Shown here in pieces: positions 34,845 to 43,859 of a stretch of DNA of 64,000 bases. Each line of letters opens with the position of its first letter. Positions within the stretch are counted from its first letter, which is position 1. Under the pieces are notes generated by a model. That model did not search any database, was not told the DNA's origin, and saw only the letters and a list, made by a program, of their open reading frames with translations. The position numbers and the translations under genes are program-made. The stretch covers positions 1-64,000 of the forward strand of contig NZ_LQXA01000039.1 in NCBI RefSeq assembly GCF_001618005.1. The letters run 5' to 3'. This DNA comes from Clavibacter tessellarius (GTDB lineage Bacteria > Actinomycetota > Actinomycetes > Actinomycetales > Microbacteriaceae).

Positions 34845-37796
34845 GTGCCCGGCACGAAGAAGTTGGTCATCGTCGAGTCGCCGGCCAAGGCCAAGACCAT
34901 CGGCCAGTACCTGGGCAGCGGCTACGAGGTGCAGGCGTCCGTCGGCCACATCCGCGACCTCATCGAGCCGAAGAACCTGCCGCCCGAGCTCAAGAAGGGC
35001 ACGCTCGGCAAGTTCTCCGTCGACGTCGAGAACGGCTTCGAGCCGTACTACGTCGTGAGCGACCAGAAGAAGAAGACCGTGGCCGACCTCAAGCGCGCCC
35101 TGAAGGACGCCGACGAGCTCTTCCTCGCGACGGATGAGGACCGCGAGGGGGAGGCCATCGCCTGGCACCTCCTGCAGGTCCTCAAGCCCAAGGTGCCCGT
35201 GAAGCGGATGGTGTTCCACGAGATCACCAAGGAGGCCATCGAGCGCGCCCGCGACAGCACGCGCGACATCGACACGGCGCTCGTCGACGCCCAGGAGACC
35301 CGGCGCATCCTCGATCGCCTCTACGGCTACGAGGTGTCGCCCGTGCTGTGGCGCAAGGTCGGCCCGGGGCTGTCGGCGGGACGCGTGCAGTCCGCGGCCA
35401 CGCGCCTCGTCGTCGACCGCGAGCGCGAGCGCCTCGCCTTCGTCACCGCCGCCTACTGGGACCTGACCGCGTCGCTGTCGCCGCTCCAGCAGGAGCTCCC
35501 GTTCGACGCCCGGCTCGTCCGCATCGACGGCGCCCGCATCGCCACCGGTCGCGACTTCGACGACAAGGGCGCGCTGAAGAACGACTCCCGGCCGCTCGAT
35601 GCCGCGACCGCGGAGGCGCTCGCCGAGGCGCTGCGCGACCCGTCCGTCCCCCTGCGGGTGCAGAGCGTCGAGTCGAAGCCGTACACGCGACGGCCCGCGG
35701 CGCCCTTCACCACGTCCACGCTCCAGCAGGAGGCCGCCCGCAAGCTCCGCTTCTCCGCTCGCCAGACGATGAGCGTCGCCCAGTCGCTCTACGAGAACGG
35801 GTACATCACCTACATGCGCACCGACTCGCCCTCGCTCTCGCAGCAGGCGATCAATGCGGCGCGCAAGCAGGCCGCGGAGCTCTACGGCCCCGAGACGGTG
35901 CCGGACAAGCCGCGCCTCTACGCGGGCAAGAGCAAGAACGCGCAGGAGGCCCACGAGGCCGTGCGCCCGGCGGGGGAGACTTTCCGGACGCCGCAGCAGC
36001 TCGCGTCGACGCTCCGCGGCAACGACCACAAGCTCTACGACCTCATCTGGAAGCGCACCATCGCGTCGCAGATGGCGGACGCGAAGGGATCGACCGCGTC
36101 GGTCGTCATCGCGGCGGGCCCCACGTCCGCGGGCGAGGTCGCCGAGTTCGCCGCGTCGGGCACCGTCATCACCTTCCGCGGCTTCCTCGCCGCCTACGAG
36201 GAGGGTCGCGACGAGGATCGGCACGGCACCGCCGAGCCGCGCGAGGCGAAGCTGCCCGACCTGAAGAAGGGGCAGGACCTCCGTCTCGTCGACGTCGACG
36301 CCAAGGGCCACGAGACCAGCCCGCCGCCGCGCTACACGGAGGCGAGCCTCGTGAAGACGCTCGAGGAGCTCGGCATCGGGCGCCCGTCCACGTACGCGGC
36401 CATCATCTCCACCATCGTGGACCGCGGATACGTGACCCCTCGCGGCACGGCGCTCGTGCCCAACTGGATCGCCTTCTCGGTGGTGCGGCTGCTCGAGGAG
36501 TTCTTCACCGAGCTGGTGCAGTACGACTTCACCGCGGGCATGGAGAGCGACCTGGACCGCATCGCGGACGGCTCGGCCGAGCGCGTCGACTGGCTGAAGG
36601 GCTTCTACTACGGGAACGACTCCCACAAGGGCCTCCGTCCCACCATCGACAACCTCGGCGAGATCGACGCCCGGGAGATCAACTCCCTGCGCATCGCCGA
36701 CGACATCACGCTACGCATCGGCAAGTACGGCCCGTACCTGGAGGTGCACGAGGAGGGCGCGGCGCCCGACGCGACGCCTCGTCGCGTCAACCTCCCCGAG
36801 GACCTCGCTCCCGACGAGCTCACGTCCGCCAAGGCGCGCGAGCTCATCGACGCGCCGGTCGTCAACGACCGCGTCATCGGCATCAATCCGGCGAACGGGA
36901 AGCAGGTCGTCGCGAAGGACGGTCGCTACGGCCCCTACGTGACCGAGCTCGATCCCGAGCCCGAGGAGACTCCGGCGGCTCCCGTCGACGGCGTCGACCC
37001 GGCGACGGGCGAGGTGCTCGAGACAGCTGCCGCGACGACCGCGGCGACGCCCGCCACGAAGGCGCCCGCCAAGAAGCCCGCCGCGAAGAAGGCAGCCGCG
37101 GTCAAGCCGCGCACGGCGTCCATCTTCAAGTCCATGGACCTCGCGACCGTCGACCTCGAGACGGCGCTCCGGCTCCTCGACCTGCCGCGCGTCGTCGGGG
37201 AGGACCCGGAGACCGCGACGCCCATCACTGCCCAGAACGGGAAGTACGGCCCGTACCTCAAGAAGGGCACGGACTCGCGGTCGCTCACGAGCGAGGAGCA
37301 GATCTTCGAGATCGACCTCCCGGGTGCCCTCGAGGTCTTCGCGCAGCCCAAGTACGGCGCACGCCGACCGTCGAGCGCGCTGAAGGAGTTCGACGCGGAC
37401 CCGGTGAGCGGCAAGGGCATCAAGGTCAAGGACGGCCGCTTCGGCCCCTACGTCACCGACGGCGAGACCAACGCCACCATCCCGAAGAGCGAGTCCGTCG
37501 AGGACATCGACTTCGACCGGGCGGTCGAGCTGCTCGCGGACAAGCGGGCGAAGGGGCCGGCCAAGCCCAAGGCGAAGGCCAAGGCGCCCGCCAAGGCCAA
37601 GGCGAAGGCTCCCGCGAAGGCCAAGGCACCGGCAGCCGCGAAGTCGACCACGGCCGCGAAGTCGACCACGGCCGCGAAGTCGACCACCGCCGCCAAGACG
37701 ACGTCGGCGACCCGATCGGCTGCCGCCACCAAGGCTGCTGCCACCCGGGCCGCGAACAGGGCCGCGGCCGCCGCGGCGGCATCCGACGCGACGTGA
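34845..37796 (+). CDS. topA: DNA topoisomerase I (type IA)
   Basis: 983 residues; the GTG has TAAGGAG upstream. It relaxes negative supercoils. The Toprim domain begins LVIVESPAKAKTIGQYL; LFLATDEDREGEAIAWHLLQVL holds the DxD/E metal residues; the catalytic Tyr is in NGYITYMRTDSPS near residue 325; LIEELGIGRPSTYAAIISTI-type family text follows. Four C-terminal repeats end in GPYL/V (GKYGPYLEV, GRYGPYVTEL, GKYGPYLKKG, GRFGPYVTDG). The last ~80 residues are a Lys/Ala-rich histone-like tail, typical of actinobacterial TopA and needed for processivity in the family. It contains a tandem repeat at 37635-37688. The stop overlaps tmk (GTGA). Confidence 0.97.
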   Translation: MPGTKKLVIVESPAKAKTIGQYLGSGYEVQASVGHIRDLIEPKNLPPELKKGTLGKFSVDVENGFEPYYVVSDQKKKTVADLKRALKDADELFLATDEDREGEAIAWHLLQVLKPKVPVKRMVFHEITKEAIERARDSTRDIDTALVDAQETRRILDRLYGYEVSPVLWRKVGPGLSAGRVQSAATRLVVDRERERLAFVTAAYWDLTASLSPLQQELPFDARLVRIDGARIATGRDFDDKGALKNDSRPLDAATAEALAEALRDPSVPLRVQSVESKPYTRRPAAPFTTSTLQQEAARKLRFSARQTMSVAQSLYENGYITYMRTDSPSLSQQAINAARKQAAELYGPETVPDKPRLYAGKSKNAQEAHEAVRPAGETFRTPQQLASTLRGNDHKLYDLIWKRTIASQMADAKGSTASVVIAAGPTSAGEVAEFAASGTVITFRGFLAAYEEGRDEDRHGTAEPREAKLPDLKKGQDLRLVDVDAKGHETSPPPRYTEASLVKTLEELGIGRPSTYAAIISTIVDRGYVTPRGTALVPNWIAFSVVRLLEEFFTELVQYDFTAGMESDLDRIADGSAERVDWLKGFYYGNDSHKGLRPTIDNLGEIDAREINSLRIADDITLRIGKYGPYLEVHEEGAAPDATPRRVNLPEDLAPDELTSAKARELIDAPVVNDRVIGINPANGKQVVAKDGRYGPYVTELDPEPEETPAAPVDGVDPATGEVLETAAATTAATPATKAPAKKPAAKKAAAVKPRTASIFKSMDLATVDLETALRLLDLPRVVGEDPETATPITAQNGKYGPYLKKGTDSRSLTSEEQIFEIDLPGALEVFAQPKYGARRPSSALKEFDADPVSGKGIKVKDGRFGPYVTDGETNATIPKSESVEDIDFDRAVELLADKRAKGPAKPKAKAKAPAKAKAKAPAKAKAPAAAKSTTAAKSTTAAKSTTAAKTTSATRSAAATKAAATRAANRAAAAAAASDAT
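37635..37688 (+). repeat. Three 18-bp tandem repeats in the topA tail
   Basis: GCCGCGAAGTCGACCACG is repeated three times (last base C in copy three), with a degenerate fourth copy. It encodes AAKSTT repeats, frame-neutral on copy change. Confidence 0.85.
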
Positions 37797-38428
37797 CCGG
37801 CGTCTTCATCACCCTGGAGGGCGGCGACGGCGTGGGCAAGTCCACGCAGTCGGCGCTCCTGCGCACGTGGCTGGAGGAGCAGGGCCAGGAGGTCGTCCCC
37901 ACGCGCGAGCCGGGCGGCACGGAGCTGGGGGCCGAGATCCGGGAGATCGTCCTCCATCGGCGGGGCCACATCGCCCCGCGAGCGGAAACGCTCCTCTACG
38001 CGGCCGACCGCGCGCACCACGTCGACGCGGTCGTGCGCCCCGCGCTCGAGCGCGGGGCCGTGGTGCTGCAGGACCGGTACCTCGATTCGTCCGTGGCCTA
38101 CCAGGGCGCGGGCCGCGTCCTCGACGCCCGGGAGGTCCGGAGCCTGTCGCTCTGGGCGGCCGAGGGCCTCCTCCCGGACCTGACCGTGCTCCTCGACCTC
38201 GACCAGGCGTCCGCACGCGCGCGTCTCGATGCCGCCCGCACGCGGTTCGACCGGCTCGAGTCCGAGCGGGCCGACTTCCACGAGCGCGTGCGCCACGCGT
38301 TCCTCGCCCTCGCCGACGCCGAGCCCGACCGGTTCCTCGTCGTCGACGCGTCGTCGCCTCGCGAGGAGATCGCCGAGCGCATCCGCGCACGGGTCGCCGT
38401 GCTGCTCCGTGCGGGGGCCCCCGCGTGA
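37793..38428 (+). CDS. tmk: Thymidylate kinase
   Basis: 211 residues; the GTG overlaps the topA stop. It phosphorylates dTMP to dTDP. The P-loop EGGDGVGKST is at 9-18, the DR motif is DRYLDSSVAYQGAGR, and TREPGGTELGAEIREIV matches the substrate region. The Arg-poor lid is as in the gram-positive type. The stop overlaps holB (GTGA), so topA-tmk-holB are one translationally coupled unit. Confidence 0.96.
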   Translation: MTGVFITLEGGDGVGKSTQSALLRTWLEEQGQEVVPTREPGGTELGAEIREIVLHRRGHIAPRAETLLYAADRAHHVDAVVRPALERGAVVLQDRYLDSSVAYQGAGRVLDAREVRSLSLWAAEGLLPDLTVLLDLDQASARARLDAARTRFDRLESERADFHERVRHAFLALADAEPDRFLVVDASSPREEIAERIRARVAVLLRAGAPA

Positions 38429-39630
38429 GCGTCGTCGTCACCGCACCCGACGGGCGCGCCATCTGGGACGACCTCACCGGGCAGTCCGAGGCGGTGGCCC
38501 TCCTCGCCGCCGCGAGCAGCCCCCGCGCCACCGCCCGCGACGCCGCCGGCACCGCGCTGGCGCACTCCTGGCTCATCACCGGGCCGCCCGGGTCCGGCCG
38601 GTCGAACCTCGCCTACGCCTTCGCCACCGCGCTGCTCAGCGACGGCACGCCCGAGGGCGACGCGGCGACGGCCCGCCAGGTCGCCGCGCGCAGCCACCCC
38701 GACCTCGGCGTCCTCGCGACGGAGCGGGTCATCATCGCCATCGACGAGGTGCGCGCCCTGGTCACGTCGTCGCAGTACTCGCCGTCGGTCGGCCGCTACC
38801 GCGTCATGGTCGTCGAGGACGCCGACCGCATGACAGAGCGCACCTCCAACCTCCTGCTCAAGGCGCTCGAGGAGCCGCCGGAGCGCACCATCTGGATCCT
38901 CTGCGCCCCCAGCGAGGCCGACCTCATCCCCACGATCCGCTCGCGCGTGCGCAGCGTGCGGCTGCGGATCCCGTCCGTCGAGGACGTCGCCGCGCTCATC
39001 CAGCGCCGGGACGGCGTCGACCGGGCGACGGCCACCCGGGCAGCCCGCGAGGCGCAGAGCCACATCGGGATGGCGCACCGCCTCGCCACCGACGCCGAGG
39101 CGCGCGAGCGCCGCAGCCGCACGCTGGAGCTCGCCCTGGGGATCCGCACCGTCGGCGACGCCGTGCGAGCCGCCGGCGCCCTGCTGGAGCTGGCCGGTCA
39201 GGACGCGAAGGCGTTCACCGTCCAGCGCGACGCCGACGAGCGCGAGCGCGCGCTGCGCTCGCTCGGCGTGCAGGAGGGCGGGTCGATCCCCCCGCAGCTG
39301 CGCTCGCAGATCCGGCAGCTCGAGGAGGACCAGAAGCGGCGCGCCACGCGGAGCCTCCGCGACGGCATCGACCGGATCCTCGTCGACCTCATGTCCCTCC
39401 ACCGCGACGTGCTGCTCCACCAGCTCGGCGCCGACCTGCCGGCCGTGAACGAGGCGATCGCACCGCGCATCGCCGAGGCGGCCGCCGCCGGATCCGCCGC
39501 CGCCTCCCTCGCCGTGCTCGACGCGGTCGCGGTCGCCCGACGGCGCATCGACGGCAACGTCTCGCCGGCCCTCGCGCTGGAGGCGATGCTGGTCTCCCTC
39601 ACGCGCACGCGGACGGCGGGCCGGTCATGA
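38425..39630 (+). CDS. holB: DNA polymerase III subunit delta'
   Basis: 401 residues; starts on an overlapping GTG. It is a clamp-loader subunit partnering DnaX. The N-terminal AAA+ domain has GPPGSGRSNLAYAFATALL in place of a normal P-loop: Arg where Lys is expected. The zinc-type Cys cluster of many DnaX/delta' proteins is missing between this and SHPDLGVL. RVMVVEDADRMTERTSNLLLKALEEPPERTIWILCAPSE is well conserved, and TIRSRVRSVRLR carries the SRC-like motif without Cys. A non-ATPase delta' is normal in the family. The long C-terminal domain continues into a coupled overlap with the hydrolase gene. Confidence 0.94.
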   Translation: MSVVVTAPDGRAIWDDLTGQSEAVALLAAASSPRATARDAAGTALAHSWLITGPPGSGRSNLAYAFATALLSDGTPEGDAATARQVAARSHPDLGVLATERVIIAIDEVRALVTSSQYSPSVGRYRVMVVEDADRMTERTSNLLLKALEEPPERTIWILCAPSEADLIPTIRSRVRSVRLRIPSVEDVAALIQRRDGVDRATATRAAREAQSHIGMAHRLATDAEARERRSRTLELALGIRTVGDAVRAAGALLELAGQDAKAFTVQRDADERERALRSLGVQEGGSIPPQLRSQIRQLEEDQKRRATRSLRDGIDRILVDLMSLHRDVLLHQLGADLPAVNEAIAPRIAEAAAAGSAAASLAVLDAVAVARRRIDGNVSPALALEAMLVSLTRTRTAGRS

Positions 39631-41243
39631 TGCGGCGCCCGCGTCCGATCGGGCCCCGCGACCGGGGAGCCCGCGCCCCGGGTCGGCGTCGGACCGCGCG
39701 TCGCGCTGCCACCGCGGTCGCCGCCCTCGTGATCGGCGTCCTCGTCCTCAGCGGCTGCGGCGCCTTCGGCATCCCCGCGCCCCGCAGCGCCACCTCCAGC
39801 CCCACGGCAGAGGAGGTCGCCCCCGATCTCGCGAGGTACTACGACCAGACGCTGCAGTGGTCGCCGTGCGAGGACGGCGCCCAGTGCACGACGGCCACGG
39901 CGCCCCTCGACTGGTCGGCTCCCGACCCCGCGAAGGACATCCAGCTCGCGCTCGTGCGGCACACGGCGCGCGGATCGGGCGAGCCACGCGGATCGCTGTT
40001 CGTCAACCCCGGCGGCCCCGGCGCGTCCGGCGTCGACTTCGTGAAGTCGGGCGTCGACTCCGCCACCTCGCGCGCTCTGCAGGACGGCTACGACATCGTC
40101 GGCTGGGATCCGCGCGGCGTCGGCGCCTCCACCGCGGTCGACTGCGTGGACGACCCCCAGCTCGACGCCCTGCTCTACCAGGAGACGGACGCCGCCCCCG
40201 GCAGCCCGCAGGCCGACGACGAGCTGACCCAGGCGTCGAAGGACTTCGCCGCCTCCTGCGCGTCACGCTCCGGGGACCTGCTCGAGTTCATCGACACCCG
40301 CAGCACGGCCCACGACCTCGACATGCTGCGGGCGCTCGTGGGCGATCCGCGGCTGAACTACCTCGGGTACTCGTACGGCACGAGCATCGGCGCCCAGTAC
40401 GCCCAGGACTTCCCGGCGCACGTCGGACGCATGGTGCTCGACGGGGCGACGGATCCCGCCGCCAGCTCCTTCGACGTGGTGCTCGCGCAGACGACGGGCT
40501 TCCGCGACTCCTTCGAGGCCTACATGGCGGCCTGCCTGGCCGGGAGCGGCTGCCCGTTCAGCGGATCCGTCGACGACGGCATCGGCATGGTCGCGTCGCT
40601 CCTCACCACGCTCGACGAGAGCCCGGTGCGCGCCCGCGACGGGCGCCAGCTCGACCGTGCGGTCATGCGCAGCGCCATCGACTCGGCCCTGTACAGCGAG
40701 CGGCAGTGGCCCGCCCTCACGACGGCGTTCACGCAGGCGATGCAGGGGGATCCGTCGACCGCCTTCGCGCTCGCCGACAACTACTTCGGGCGGAACCCGG
40801 ACGGCACCTACCGGGGCAACTACTTCGAGGCCTTCCTCGCCATCCAGTGCGTCGACCACCCCGTCGAGCGCGACCCGTCGGTGCTCGCGACCGAGGCACG
40901 CGAGATCCGCTCGGCGCAGGGCGAGCTCGCCGATCCCGACACCTCCCGCGACGCCGAGCCGGATCCCATCTGCGCCAACTGGCCGTACGCGGCCCGGCAG
41001 GCGCCGGCGCCCGTGACGGCCGAGGGCGCCGCGCCCATCGTCGTGGTCGGCACGACGGGGGACCCGGCCACGCCGTACTCCTGGGCCCAGGCGCTCGCGG
41101 GCCAGCTGTCGTCGGGCGTGCTCCTGACCTACCGCGGCGAGGGGCACATCGCCTACGACGAGCGCGATCCCTGCATCGTGGCGGCCGTGGACGGGTACCT
41201 GCTCGGCGGCGATCCGCCCGCGGACGGCACCACCTGCGGGTGA
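39627..41243 (+). CDS. Secreted alpha/beta hydrolase lipoprotein (tripeptidyl-aminopeptidase-like)
   Basis: 538 residues; the ATG overlaps the holB stop (ATGATG/TGA). The N-terminus is a lipoprotein signal with lipobox LSGC (Cys44). The alpha/beta hydrolase fold has an oxyanion loop VNPGGPGASG, nucleophile elbow GYSYGTSIG, acidic residue in GTTGDPATPY and His in GEGHIAYDE. The C-terminal region matches the TAP-like extension of Streptomyces tripeptidyl aminopeptidases (SlpD/E type). It is probably an extracellular peptidase taking short peptides. Coupling to holB is likely only an operon accident. Confidence 0.93.
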   Translation: MMRRPRPIGPRDRGARAPGRRRTARRAATAVAALVIGVLVLSGCGAFGIPAPRSATSSPTAEEVAPDLARYYDQTLQWSPCEDGAQCTTATAPLDWSAPDPAKDIQLALVRHTARGSGEPRGSLFVNPGGPGASGVDFVKSGVDSATSRALQDGYDIVGWDPRGVGASTAVDCVDDPQLDALLYQETDAAPGSPQADDELTQASKDFAASCASRSGDLLEFIDTRSTAHDLDMLRALVGDPRLNYLGYSYGTSIGAQYAQDFPAHVGRMVLDGATDPAASSFDVVLAQTTGFRDSFEAYMAACLAGSGCPFSGSVDDGIGMVASLLTTLDESPVRARDGRQLDRAVMRSAIDSALYSERQWPALTTAFTQAMQGDPSTAFALADNYFGRNPDGTYRGNYFEAFLAIQCVDHPVERDPSVLATEAREIRSAQGELADPDTSRDAEPDPICANWPYAARQAPAPVTAEGAAPIVVVGTTGDPATPYSWAQALAGQLSSGVLLTYRGEGHIAYDERDPCIVAAVDGYLLGGDPPADGTTCG

Positions 41244-41285
41244 CGGCGGAGCCGCTCGGTGGACGGGAGGCCCCTCGGCATCCGG

Positions 41286-41291
41286 TATGCT
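41286..41291 (+). promoter_or_regulatory. -10 hexamer of tRNA-Thr
   Basis: TATGCT, 37 bp before the mature tRNA 5' end. Confidence 0.5.
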
Positions 41292-41328
41292 CTCTATTCG
41301 TGCCCGGTACTCGCTGAGTCCGGGCCGG

Positions 41329-41404
41329 GCCGCCTTAGCTCAGTCGGTAGAGCATCTCACTCGTAATGAGAAGGTCGTCAGTTCGATTCTGACAGGCGGC
41401 TCCA
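41329..41404 (+). tRNA. tRNA-Thr (anticodon CGT), CCA encoded
   Basis: The acceptor GCCGCCT pairs with AGGCGGC, then discriminator T and an encoded CCA (41402-41404). The anticodon stem CTCAC loop TCGTAA carries CGT; the D arm is AGCTCAGTCGGTAGAGC and the T arm GTCAGTTCGATTCTGAC. The mature body is 73 nt plus CCA. Confidence 0.97.
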
Positions 41405-41587
41405 CGCGCGTCATCGCGCACCCGCGCCCCATCCGCACCGTCCGCCGGGCGGCGATCCGCACCGGCATCCTGCCGGGCACCGGGTCCACGCGATCCGGCG
41501 GCTTCCCTCGCCGTCCCTCCCCAGGGAGGCGGACCTCCGGTTCCGCGGCGCAGGGCGGACGCAGGGGGAGCCCACCACGGCGCCGTC

Positions 41588-41593
41588 TAACAT
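41588..41593 (+). promoter_or_regulatory. -10 hexamer for leaderless dacB mRNA
   Basis: TAACAT ends 6 nt before the ATG at 41600. Confidence 0.6.
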
Positions 41594-41599
41594 GGCCCC

Positions 41600-43105
41600 A
41601 TGCGATCCGAAGCCGACGGCCCCGACGCCCCGCGCGCGGACCGCGGCGCGACGGCTCCCACCTCGCGGCGTGCCGCGCTCCGTCCCGGCCGCCGGCGCAC
41701 CGGTCGGGTGACGGCCGTCGTGGCCGTCGTCGCGCTCCTCGCGGCGGGCGCCGTGGGCGCGGGAGCGGCCACCGGCCGGGCGGGCAGCGCCTCGGCGAGC
41801 GTCGCGGACACCGCGGACACCGCGGCCACCGCGGATCCCACGCCCACGCCGAGCCCCACGCCCTCGGTCGCCCCCGCGCGGCCGGCACCGGCGAGCCCGC
41901 CCGCCGCCCGCGACCTCCGCATGTGCTCCCTCTCCTCCCTCGCGCAGGACCCGCGGCTCGCCACCTTCGAAGGCCAGGTCCGCGACGCCGCGACCGGCCG
42001 CGTCCTGTTCGACCGGAACGGCGGCACGCCGGAGCGCACCGCGAGCGTCATGAAGGTCATCACCTCGGCCGCCGCCCTCGCCGCCCTCGGACCGGATCGG
42101 CGCATCACCACCAAGGTCGTGCGAGGCGCCGAGCCCGGCACCGTCGTGCTGGTCGGCGGCGGCGACCCCACTCTGTCGCGCCTCACGAGCGGCAGCTCCG
42201 TCTACCCCGGCGCGCCCCGCCTCAGCGACCTCGCGCAGCAGGTCCGCACGGCGTGGGCGGCGGATCCCGCCACTGCCGGCACCCCCATCACCCGCATCGT
42301 GCTGGACACGTCCCTGTTCTCCGGCGAGACCTGGGCTCCCTCGTGGGCCGCGACCGAACGGCAGGCCGGCTACTCCAGCTTCATGACGCCGCTCCAGCTC
42401 GACGCCGACCGCGCCGACCCGGGGGCCGTGGTGTCCGCCCGCAGCGAGGATCCGCTGGCGCGCGTCGGCAGCACGTTCCGCTCCATGCTGGGCGGATCCG
42501 CGCAGGTCACCCAGGGCACCGCCCCCGCGGGCGCCGCGGTGCTCGGCAAGGTCGAGTCGCAGCCGGTGTCGTCGCTCATCCAGACCGCCCTCATCAACTC
42601 GGACAACGTCCTCGCCGAGTCGCTCGCGCGCCTCGTGTCCATCGAGGTGGGCGCCGGGAGCACGCAGCAGTCGCTGGCCCAGGGCATCCCGAAGGCGCTG
42701 CAGGCGTACGGCCTCGACACGTCGAGCCTCACCATCGTCGACGGGCAGGGCCTCAGCCCCGACAACCGCGTGCCCCCGTCCCTGCTGGCCCAGCTCATGA
42801 TCCAGGTCGACCAGCGGCAGAAGGCGCTCGGCTACCTGCACGACGGGCTGCCGGTCGCGGGCAAGACGGGCACCCTGGCCAGCCGCTTCACCGGGGACAG
42901 CGCCGTCGCGCGCGGGCACATCGTCGCCAAGACCGGCTGGATCGACACGGGCTACACGCTCGCGGGCATCATCGACGCGGCCGACGGCACCAAGCTCACC
43001 TTCGCCTTCTACGCGATCGGGAACGTGACGGGGAACGCGAAGGTCGCGCTCGACGCGCTCGCGGCCGGCGCGTACCGCTGCGGAGCGGACCTGGGGGACG
43101 AGTGA
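41600..43105 (+). CDS. dacB: D-alanyl-D-alanine carboxypeptidase/endopeptidase (PBP4, peptidase S13)
   Basis: 501 residues. It trims or cleaves peptidoglycan cross-links outside the membrane. A cytosolic ~35-residue N-terminus and one helix (about 36-58) are followed by a Pro/Thr linker. The catalytic motif S-x-x-K is S149-V-M-K152; SDN occurs in LINSDNVLAE; KTG in KTGTLASRF. A long insertion typical of the S13 family lies between the first two motifs. The sequence continues straight into the pncA region (65-bp gap). Confidence 0.95.
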   Translation: MRSEADGPDAPRADRGATAPTSRRAALRPGRRRTGRVTAVVAVVALLAAGAVGAGAATGRAGSASASVADTADTAATADPTPTPSPTPSVAPARPAPASPPAARDLRMCSLSSLAQDPRLATFEGQVRDAATGRVLFDRNGGTPERTASVMKVITSAAALAALGPDRRITTKVVRGAEPGTVVLVGGGDPTLSRLTSGSSVYPGAPRLSDLAQQVRTAWAADPATAGTPITRIVLDTSLFSGETWAPSWAATERQAGYSSFMTPLQLDADRADPGAVVSARSEDPLARVGSTFRSMLGGSAQVTQGTAPAGAAVLGKVESQPVSSLIQTALINSDNVLAESLARLVSIEVGAGSTQQSLAQGIPKALQAYGLDTSSLTIVDGQGLSPDNRVPPSLLAQLMIQVDQRQKALGYLHDGLPVAGKTGTLASRFTGDSAVARGHIVAKTGWIDTGYTLAGIIDAADGTKLTFAFYAIGNVTGNAKVALDALAAGAYRCGADLGDE

Positions 43106-43169
43106 CGCGCGGCCCGGTCCCGGGCGGCGGATCCACGGCATCGGGCATCGCCCGGGGAAGGAGCGGCGC

Positions 43170-43760
43170 ATGAGCCGAGCGCTCTTCATCATCGACGTGC
43201 AGAACGACTTCACGGAGGGCGGCGCCCTGGGCGTCGACGGCGGCGGCGACGTCGCCCGCGGGATCACCCGCCTCCTCGCCGACGAGCCGTACCGGTACGA
43301 CCACGTCTTCGCGTCGCGCGACTGGCATGAGGCCACGGGCGGCAACGGCGGGCACTTCGCGGCCGCGGGCACGGTGCCCGACTTCTCGACCACCTGGCCG
43401 GAGCACTGCGTGCAGGGCACGACGGGCGCGGAGTACCACCCGGATCTCGACGTGACGGCGGTCGACTTCCACCTCCGCAAGGGGCAGGGGGCTCCCGCCT
43501 ACTCGATCTTCGAGGGCACCACGGAGGACGGCGTGCCGCTCGCGGACCTCCTCGTGCTCCACGACGTGACCGACATCGACGTGGCGGGCATCGCGACCGA
43601 CTACTGCGTGCTCGCCTCGGCGCTCGACGCCGTGCACCAGGGGAAGCGGGTGCGCGTGCTCGCGGACCTGGTCGCGGGCGTCGCCCCGGCCACGAGCACC
43701 GCGGCTCTCGAGCGCCTGCGCGACGCGGGCGCGGAGATCGTGTCCGGTCCCGCCGACTGA
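43170..43760 (+). CDS. pncA: Nicotinamidase
   Basis: 196 residues; the ATG follows AAGGAGCGG. It hydrolyses nicotinamide to nicotinate in NAD salvage and activates pyrazinamide in the family. The triad is Asp9 (FIIDVQNDF), Lys104 (LRKGQG) and Cys146 (ATDYCV). The metal-binding D51-W-H53 and a further His62 are present. The isochorismatase fold is complete. Two genes on, gabD is likewise NAD-dependent. Confidence 0.95.
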   Translation: MSRALFIIDVQNDFTEGGALGVDGGGDVARGITRLLADEPYRYDHVFASRDWHEATGGNGGHFAAAGTVPDFSTTWPEHCVQGTTGAEYHPDLDVTAVDFHLRKGQGAPAYSIFEGTTEDGVPLADLLVLHDVTDIDVAGIATDYCVLASALDAVHQGKRVRVLADLVAGVAPATSTAALERLRDAGAEIVSGPAD

Positions 43761-43859
43761 CGGGCACGCGCGCACGGGCACGCACGCACGCACGGGCGGC
43801 CGCACGCACAGGCAGCAGCACACGCACACGCACACGCACGACGCAGAAGCGAGGACAGC
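43761..43859 (+). repeat. CACG/CACACG simple-sequence tract before gabD
   Basis: The 99-bp gap is nearly all alternating purine-pyrimidine sequence: GCAC-type repeats (about 43765-43806) then CACACG repeats (about 43818-43843). GAGGACAGC precedes the ATG at 43860 as the ribosome site. Repeats of this kind can slip and form Z-DNA. Confidence 0.8.
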
